From NCBI GenBank assembly GCA_017792365.1, contig CP051229.1, positions 1,116,001-1,180,000 of the forward strand: 64,000 bases of DNA, in the 5' to 3' direction. This document shows, piece by piece, positions 58,116 to 64,000 of this stretch. A program made the position numbers and the translations under genes. This DNA is from Hyphomonas sp. (GTDB taxonomy: Bacteria; Pseudomonadota; Alphaproteobacteria; Caulobacterales; Hyphomonadaceae). The notes under the pieces are model-generated. The model made no database searches, was not told the DNA's origin, and was given only the letters and a program-made list of their open reading frames with translations. Numbering within the stretch: the first letter of the stretch is position 1; every line of letters starts with the position of its first letter.

Positions 58116-58715
58116 ATGATCGCCGGACTAGTGCTCGCCGGCGGCGCCTCCAGCAGGTTTGGTAGCCCAAAACACTCAGCCAGTATCGACGGCTGGTCCC
58201 TCGGAAGGATCGCGCTTGAGCGGCTGACGAAAACCTGCACCTCCATCGCAAGCGTCGGCGCCTCCCTGTCGGCACCCATCACGCATGAAAAAATCGAAGA
58301 CGCCAGCACCGCCGAAAGAGGCCCACTGGCAGGTGTCCTCGCTGGAATGCACTGGGCCGCCAGCGAAGGCGCAGATTGGTTGATGGTTACACCGTGCGAC
58401 GTACCGCTCCTCCCCCCGCACGTCCTCACTGACATGGCAGCGCAAACCCGAAACGCCGCCGCACCAATCGGTCTCCTGAAAGCGCCAGATGGCCCTCATC
58501 CGCTATGTTCGGTCTGGTCCACCTCCCTGATCGACCAACTGGAAGAAACGCTCGCGTCCCACCACCCCGCGATCATTCAGTTCATGGCCGAACGGGGTCG
58601 ATATGCCTATGACGTGGAAGACGCTCGACAGCTCATCAACGTGAACACGCCTTCAGACTTGCAACGGTGCCTCAAACTCACGTCCATGCACTGGTGGAAA
58701 GCGACGCATCGTTGA
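58116..58715 (+). CDS. mobA: MobA-like nucleotidyltransferase (molybdenum cofactor guanylyltransferase)
   Basis: The protein has 199 residues from ATG 58116. NTP-transferase signature at the N-terminus LVLAGGASSRFGSPKHS, GPLAGVLAGMHWAA, the metal-binding WLMVTPCDVPLLPPHVL, and a C-terminal FMAERGRYAYDVEDARQLINVNTPSDL typical of MobA. It transfers GMP to molybdopterin for Mo-bis-MGD enzymes. The Lys of the GSPK motif is present. Monocistronic here, so a related NTP transferase role cannot be excluded. Confidence 0.82.
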   Translation: MIAGLVLAGGASSRFGSPKHSASIDGWSLGRIALERLTKTCTSIASVGASLSAPITHEKIEDASTAERGPLAGVLAGMHWAASEGADWLMVTPCDVPLLPPHVLTDMAAQTRNAAAPIGLLKAPDGPHPLCSVWSTSLIDQLEETLASHHPAIIQFMAERGRYAYDVEDARQLINVNTPSDLQRCLKLTSMHWWKATHR

Positions 58716-58746
58716 CCGTCGCGCCGAACCGACAACAAGCAGCGAT

Positions 58747-59619
58747 TCAGCTACGCACGCGGGCCAGCAAACGCTCAGCCTGAACGAGATGCGGTCGATC
58801 CAGCATCTTGCCGTCAAGAGCCAGCGTCGCCGCTCCCGGATTGTCTCGAAACAGTGTGATTACGCGTTCCGCGAAGTCCACCTCGTCCTGCGAGGGTGTG
58901 AACCCTTCATTGATTGCAGCAACCTGCGCCGGGTGGATCGCCATCATCCCGACGAAACCATCGCGCCGTCCCCGGGCGATGTACGCCTTCAGCCCCGCTT
59001 CGTCCCGAAACGCCGGAAACACCGTCTCGACAGCCGGCACATCCGCCGCCGCCGCACCAGCAAGGCACAGCGCTCTGGCGATCTGGTAGGGCTGCGTCAG
59101 CAGCCCCTCCTCATCCCGCGCCGATACAGCGCCGATGGCCGACGACAAGTCCTCAGCGCCCCACGTCAGTCCGCTCAATCTCGAGCTCGATCCTGCATAC
59201 GTGTGCAGCTGAAAGAGCGATGCCGGCGTCTCCGTGGCAATTGGCAGGATCGCAATCCCCCCGACCTTCAGGCCAGCCGCCAACTCGCGTTTGCCAAGTT
59301 CGGCATCCAGCGTGGCGACATCCGCGGCAGAGTCGGGTTTCGGCAACACGATGCCGAACGGCCCCGCGGCCACCACCCCATCGAGATCATCGATCGCATG
59401 GGGTCCCGCCAGCGGATTGATCCTCACCCACAGCTGGACGCCGCCATCCCCCGACTTCGCGCTCAGGAAATCCGCCACCGCCTTGCGCGCGTCCGGCTTG
59501 CGCGCTTCAGCAACGGAGTCCTCCAGATCGAGGATCACCGCATCGGCGCCCGAGCCGTAAGCCTTCTCCATCTTGGAAGGCGAGTCGGCTGGCGCGAAAA
59601 GATATGACCGGGGGATCAT
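58747..59619 (-). CDS. CitE/HpcH-like CoA-ester lyase
   Basis: The protein has 290 residues from ATG 59619, overlapping the MaoC stop (ATGA); upstream in-frame residues belong to the MaoC overlap and are dropped. Family marks: [82 protein letters not shown] and [23 protein letters not shown]. Members cleave citryl-, malyl- or citramalyl-CoA. Beside a MaoC hydratase and methylcrotonyl-CoA carboxylase it may be a citramalyl-CoA-type lyase; substrate not determinable. Confidence 0.85.
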   Translation of the reverse strand: MIPRSYLFAPADSPSKMEKAYGSGADAVILDLEDSVAEARKPDARKAVADFLSAKSGDGGVQLWVRINPLAGPHAIDDLDGVVAAGPFGIVLPKPDSAADVATLDAELGKRELAAGLKVGGIAILPIATETPASLFQLHTYAGSSSRLSGLTWGAEDLSSAIGAVSARDEEGLLTQPYQIARALCLAGAAAADVPAVETVFPAFRDEAGLKAYIARGRRDGFVGMMAIHPAQVAAINEGFTPSQDEVDFAERVITLFRDNPGAATLALDGKMLDRPHLVQAERLLARVRS

Positions 59620-60071
59620 CTGCTTGACTTCTTCTGCATCAGCGCCGTGCGCTTGCAGGTGCAAACCACTTCATCCCGCTGATTGATCGCACGATGCTCG
59701 AAAACCACCAGCCCGGCGTTTGGCCGAGACTTGCTCTCCCGCTTTTCCGCAATCACCGATTCAAATCGCAGCGTATCGCCGATGAAAACCGGCTTGGGCA
59801 TCTTCACGTCGTCGTACCCAAGGTTGGCCACCAGCGTACCAAGCGTCGTATCGCCAACACTGACGCCAACCATCAACGCGAACGTGAACAGGCCATTCAC
59901 GACAACCCGCCCGAACTCAGTCGCGCCCGCATACTCAGCATCTAGATGCAGTGGCTGCGGATTGTGGGTCATCGTCGTGAAGAGCAGGTTGTCCGTTTCC
60001 GTGACGGTCCGCGTCAGCGCGTGCGGTATCGAGGCGCCGACCTCGAACTCCTCGAAATACAGTCCCGCCAT
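59616..60071 (-). CDS. MaoC-family enoyl-CoA hydratase
   Basis: This 151-residue hot-dog fold protein opens with [46 protein letters not shown], carrying the (R)-hydratase catalytic Asp/His-like region, and continues [16 protein letters not shown]. It resembles mesaconyl/itaconyl-CoA-type hydratases that partner CitE-like lyases. Adjacent overlaps with the CitE-like gene and with the carboxylase alpha gene place it in one operon. Confidence 0.85.
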   Translation of the reverse strand: MAGLYFEEFEVGASIPHALTRTVTETDNLLFTTMTHNPQPLHLDAEYAGATEFGRVVVNGLFTFALMVGVSVGDTTLGTLVANLGYDDVKMPKPVFIGDTLRFESVIAEKRESKSRPNAGLVVFEHRAINQRDEVVCTCKRTALMQKKSSR

Positions 60072-61999
60072 TACGCTTCTCCCTCAGGTATCACCTGCAG
60101 GAGGACAACGCCCTCCTCTACCTGGTCGCCAGCGCTCACGCTCATGCCGCTGATCACTCCATCGATCGGCGCCTTCAGGGCATGCTCCATCTTCATCGCT
60201 TCCAGCACCAGCAAGACGTCACCCTTGGCGACCTTCGCGCCATCCTTCACCGCCGCCGAAGTCACTCGCCCCGGCATCGGCGAGCGGATCGCCCCATCCC
60301 CCGCCGCACTCTCACTGTCGGGCATCTCGCCGACGTCCAGCTCGAATACGTAGGTCTCCCCGGATTCAGCTACCAGCACGACCGGCTCACCGGCCACCTT
60401 TCTGCCAGCATCGCCATGAGACGCCCGTCGCGGATCGCCAACAACCGGTTCCTTGTCCCACGTCATGCGCACCAGCGGCTGAGCCTCACCCCGATTCAAA
60501 CGAAAACCCATCGCCTGAGCCCAAGGTGAATTCGACGCCGAGTGGCCTGCGCCGCCCGCGCGACCGAATGAGGCGGCAACAAATGTCTGCGCCGCACGCC
60601 CAAGCGTGGCCGCGCCCGGTTCAGGCTTTCCGGTCAGACTGTCGCCCGCTTGCTCGATCAGCCCGGTATCCACGTCGCCAGCCTGAAACCGCGGATTGCG
60701 CAGGCATCTCACCAGGAAACCCGCATTGGTCCGCACCGGCCACGACACTACTCGCCCGCACGCCTCTGCAAGCTTCCCGCACGCAGCATCACGCGATTGC
60801 GCATGCACGATCACCTTCGCGATCATCGGATCATAGAACGGCGTGATCTCGCCGCCCTCTTCGACCGCAGCATCGATCCGCAACCCCGCGCCATCTTCGC
60901 TGGGAAGCTCGAATGCCTTCAGACGTCCAGTACTGGGCATGAAGTTGCGTGAGGCGTCCTCGGCATAAAGCCGCGCCTCCATCGCATGCCCAGACATCGT
61001 GATCTCGTCCTGCGCCTTCGGCAGCCTCTCACCGCTCGCAACACGCAGCTGCCACTCCACAAGATCGAGACCGGTGATCATCTCGGTGACCGGGTGCTCC
61101 ACCTGCAGCCGCGTATTCATCTCCATGAACCAGATGCGGTCCGCGCGCAGGCCCTCGGAGGCGTCCGCGATGAACTCGATCGTACCCGCGCCCTCATAGT
61201 CCACCGCCTGAGCCGCCTTCACGGCCGCAGCACAAACGGCCGCACGCGTCTCCGCGTCCATCCCGGGCGCTGGCGCCTCCTCGATGACTTTCTGATGGCG
61301 CCGCTGCAGCGAACAATCACGTTCGAAAAGATGAACGACATTGCCATGCGCATCGCCGAACACCTGCACCTCGATGTGACGCGGACGCTCGACATACTTC
61401 TCGATCAGGACGCGATCATCGCCAAAGCTCGCGCTCGCTTCGCGCCGGCATGAAGACAGCGCCTCCGCGAAGTCCTTCGCCGCATCGACCTTGCGCATCC
61501 CCTTGCCGCCGCCCCCGGCCACGGCCTTGATGAGAACCGGGTAGCCGACAGCTTTCGCCTCTTTGGCCAACCGCGCTTCACTCTGGTCCTCCCCGAGATA
61601 GCCCGGCGTGACGGGCACACCGGCCTTCTCCATCAGCGCCTTGGCGGCGTCCTTCAGCCCCATCGCGCGGATGCTCTGGGGCTTTGGCCCCACCCACACC
61701 AGGCCCGCCTTGATCACCGCTTCGGCGAACTCGGCATTCTCAGACAAAAACCCATAACCGGGGTGGATCGCCTCGGCCCCCGACGCCTTGGCTGCGGCAA
61801 GGATCGCCTCGCCCTTCAGGTAGCTCTCAGCCGCAGGCGCCGGGCCTATCGCGATCGCCTCGTCCGCCTCGCGTACAAACAGGGCCTGAGCGTCAGCGTC
61901 CGAATAAACCGCCACCGTCCGCACGCCCATCCGCTTCGCGGTGCGAATGATCCGTCGGGCGATTTCGCCCCGGTTGGCGATGAGAACCGAACTAATCAA
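60071..61999 (-). CDS. Methylcrotonyl-CoA carboxylase, biotin-carrying alpha subunit
   Basis: The protein has 642 residues: biotin carboxylase domain ([42 protein letters not shown]-grasp loop [30 protein letters not shown]) followed by a biotinyl domain at the C-terminus with the modified Lys603 in [15 protein letters not shown]. Paired with the beta subunit upstream, it matches leucine catabolism (liuD/mccA). Other acyl-CoA carboxylases share this layout, but the linkage to MaoC and CitE genes and the beta-subunit sequence favour methylcrotonyl-CoA. Confidence 0.87.
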   Translation of the reverse strand: MISSVLIANRGEIARRIIRTAKRMGVRTVAVYSDADAQALFVREADEAIAIGPAPAAESYLKGEAILAAAKASGAEAIHPGYGFLSENAEFAEAVIKAGLVWVGPKPQSIRAMGLKDAAKALMEKAGVPVTPGYLGEDQSEARLAKEAKAVGYPVLIKAVAGGGGKGMRKVDAAKDFAEALSSCRREASASFGDDRVLIEKYVERPRHIEVQVFGDAHGNVVHLFERDCSLQRRHQKVIEEAPAPGMDAETRAAVCAAAVKAAQAVDYEGAGTIEFIADASEGLRADRIWFMEMNTRLQVEHPVTEMITGLDLVEWQLRVASGERLPKAQDEITMSGHAMEARLYAEDASRNFMPSTGRLKAFELPSEDGAGLRIDAAVEEGGEITPFYDPMIAKVIVHAQSRDAACGKLAEACGRVVSWPVRTNAGFLVRCLRNPRFQAGDVDTGLIEQAGDSLTGKPEPGAATLGRAAQTFVAASFGRAGGAGHSASNSPWAQAMGFRLNRGEAQPLVRMTWDKEPVVGDPRRASHGDAGRKVAGEPVVLVAESGETYVFELDVGEMPDSESAAGDGAIRSPMPGRVTSAAVKDGAKVAKGDVLLVLEAMKMEHALKAPIDGVISGMSVSAGDQVEEGVVLLQVIPEGEA

Positions 62000-62534
62000 T
62001 GCACTACTCCCGACACGGACACAGCCTCCATCCTGTAGACGACATGCCGGCTTAGCGGATGGTCAGCGGCAAGCCTTGGATGGTTGAAATCCTGCCCCGG
62101 CGACCGCTCAAATCCGAGACGCTCCATGACAGCCTGGGAACGACGGTTGGAATCGGCAGTGTAGGTCCAGACACTCCCAATGCCCTGCTTCTCAAACGCG
62201 TCCGCCAGAACCGCCCGCATGGCCTTGGTCACCAGCCCGCGCCCCCACCAGTCCGGGTGCAGACGCCACAATGCTTCAATGCCGCTGACCGGCATCCCTT
62301 CACCAATCGGGTCCAGTCCCGCCACACCGATCAGCTCGTCGGCTTCGTTCCTGACAACCCAGGCGCCCCATCCTTGGGCTTCGATTTGCGTACGCAGCCG
62401 CTCGTAAATGGCCTTTATGACCGCCTCGGACTGCCGCCCGCCGAGCCACGGATAGACGTCCGATGATGAAGCGCGACCAGACGCTCCAGATCCTCGTCCC
62501 GCCATGCTCGCAATACTGGGTGGGGCGCATCCAT
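61996..62534 (-). CDS. GNAT acetyltransferase (frameshifted)
   Basis: The ATG at 62534 begins MDAPHPVLRAWRDEDLERLVALHH, the typical first strand of RimJ/RimL-type GNAT enzymes. The frame breaks near 62460 and resumes as SDVYPWLGGRQSEAVIKAIYERL. The core GWGAWVVRNEADELIGVAGLD, LHPDWWGRGLVTKAMRAVLADAFEKQGIGSVWTYTADSNRRSQAVMERLGFER holds the acetyl-CoA-binding segment. About 179 residues. It sits between the two carboxylase subunit genes, overlapping the alpha gene by four bases, so it is co-expressed. Substrate unknown. Confidence 0.8.
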
Positions 62535-62537
62535 GGA

Positions 62538-64000
62538 CTACATCCGGAACACGCCGAAAGTCGTCTCCGGCACAGGCGCATTCAATGACGCAGAGATCGC
62601 CAGTCCCAGCACGTCGCGCGTCTGCGCTGGATCGATGATCCCATCGTCCCACAAACGTGCGGTCGCGTAGTAGGGCGAACCCTCTTTCTCATAGAGCTCG
62701 CGAACCGGCTGCTTGAAAGCATCCTCGTCCGCCTTCGACCACGTCTCCGCATCGCGATGAACCGTCGCGAGCACGCTCGCCGCCTGCTCGCCGCCCATCA
62801 CCGAGATGCGGGAGTTCGGCCACGTGAACAGGAACCGCGGCGAGAACGCGCGTCCGCACATGCCGTAATTGCCAGCACCGAACGAGCCGCCGATCAGCAC
62901 CGTGAATTTCGGCACCTGCGCCGACGCAACCGCCGTCACCAGCTTGGCCCCGTCGGCGATCCCTCCGGCCTCATACTTCCCGCCCACCATGAACCCGGAG
63001 ATATTCTGCAGGAAAACCAGCGGGAATCTTCCGCTTGCACGCCAGCTCAATGAAGTGCGCGCCCTTGAGCGCTCTCCGAAAACAGCACGCCGTTATTCGC
63101 CGATTGCAACCGGATAGCCCCATATCCGCGCGAACCCGGTAACCAGCGACTCGCCGTACAGCGGTTTGAACTCATCGAAGCTCGAGCCGTCGACAACCCG
63201 CGAGATCACTTCGCGAACGTCGTAGGCGCGCGCACATCGTCCGGAACAATATCGTAGAGCTCGGCGGGATCGTGCTTCGGCGGCGTCACTTCGGCGACGT
63301 CCAGATCCACCCGCTTTACCGTATTCAGGTTGGCAACGATCGACCGAACGATCTGCAACGCATGCTCATCGTTCGCAGCGACATGGTCGACCACGCCCGA
63401 CCTGCGGCCATGAACATCCGCCCCGCCCAGATCGGTTGCAGTGATCACCTCGCCCGTCGCCGCCTTCACGAGCGGCGGCCCGCCAAGAAAATCGTACCCT
63501 GACTTTCTTCACCCGCGCCGCGCACGATCACGGTCTCATCCGACATTGCCGGCACATACGCGCCGCCCGCCGTGCACGAGCCCATGACGCAGGCGATCTG
63601 CGCAATGCCGGCAGCGCTCATCTGCGCTCGGTTGAAGAAGATGCGCCCAAAATGCTCGCGGTCGGGAAACACCTCGGACTGGTGCGGCAGGTTCGCGCCG
63701 CCAGAATCCACCAGATAGATGCAAGGCAGCCGGTTCTGTTGCGCGATCTCCTGCGCCCGCAAATGCTTTTTCACGGTAATCGGGAAGTACGCGCCGCCCT
63801 TCACGGTCGAGTCGTTGCAGACGATCATGACCTCGCGGCCGGACACCCGTCCGATGCCGGTAATGATCCCGCCGCCGGGCGCCGCATCGTCATACATGCC
63901 CCAGGCCGCAAGCTGCGACAGTTCAAGAAACGGCGCTCCCGGATCCAGCAGCCGCTCCACCCGCTCCCGCGGCAGCAACTTCCCCCGACCGACATGACGC
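62538..64000 (-). CDS. Methylcrotonyl-CoA carboxylase beta subunit (5' end outside window; several frame breaks)
   Basis: The carboxyltransferase subunit reads in from beyond 64000 ([21 protein letters not shown]). It shows [85 protein letters not shown]-like [32 protein letters not shown] and [37 protein letters not shown]. The frame changes near 63485 ([15 protein letters not shown]), 63210 ([17 protein letters not shown]) and two to three times within 63010-63110. So many small indels in a conserved housekeeping enzyme point to sequence errors rather than gene death. Confidence 0.86.

Overview
The window reads as chromosome of a GC-rich alphaproteobacterium. The signs are a tRNA-His with A73 and no G-1 (an alphaproteobacterial peculiarity), a sphingomonad-type protocatechuate 4,5-cleavage (lig) pathway, a Fur-like box of the alphaproteobacterial TGCGA/TCGCA type, and a Ku-LigD-topoisomerase IB cluster. 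I cannot place a genus.

The central feature is a genomic island of about 44 kb integrated in the 3' end of tRNA-His. The intact tRNA is at 2804-2880. A perfect 50-base copy of its 3' end (2833-2882) recurs at 47026-47075 as attR, and a tyrosine integrase (45638-46849) sits just inside attR. An identical double repeat (GGGTAAC twice, 12-base period) lies just inside both ends, as expected for integrase arm sites. Left of the island: an AsmA-family gene running in from outside and a small three-gene operon (holin-like membrane protein, lipoprotein, hypothetical). Right of the island: an RND efflux pump with its adaptor, trehalose-6-phosphate synthase, Ku/LigD/TopIB, a MobA-like transferase, and a leucine/isovalerate-type operon (methylcrotonyl-CoA carboxylase beta, GNAT, alpha, MaoC hydratase, CitE-like lyase).

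Island cargo. (1) 3.2-18.2 kb: aromatic-ester catabolism. Three exported esterases release aromatic acids, an AAHS-type MFS carrier imports them, PobA makes protocatechuate under a divergent PobR-like AraC regulator, and a tightly overlapped operon (ligK, ligU, a DUF1932 dehydrogenase, ligJ, ligI, ligA, ligB, ligC) takes it to pyruvate and oxaloacetate. (2) 18.6-25.2 kb: a P4-like replication module (AlpA/Xis, Toprim primase, SF3 helicase) with unrecognised cargo. (3) 25.6-42.5 kb: two paralogous modules, each a TonB-dependent receptor, an ExbB/TolQ-like channel, a DUF2149 protein and a giant exported, C-terminally anchored CobN-like chelatase. No CobS/CobT partner is present. They resemble the Bacteroidetes Hmu (HmuS) type of haem/tetrapyrrole or metal acquisition system. 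Module 2 keeps the CobN HxGTHGTLEW motif; module 1 has lost it. This is the most interesting system in the window. (4) 43.3-45.6 kb: a PepSY/DUF3649/DUF3325 iron-uptake operon with a candidate Fur box. The island therefore joins an Fe(II)-dependent ring-cleavage pathway to iron and tetrapyrrole acquisition.

Caution: at least ten genes, inside and outside the island, are interrupted by single-base frame breaks, often in G/C runs, while flanking protein sequence looks intact. I treat most of these as probable sequencing indels and annotate whole genes across them. All searches and structure comparisons remain to be run.
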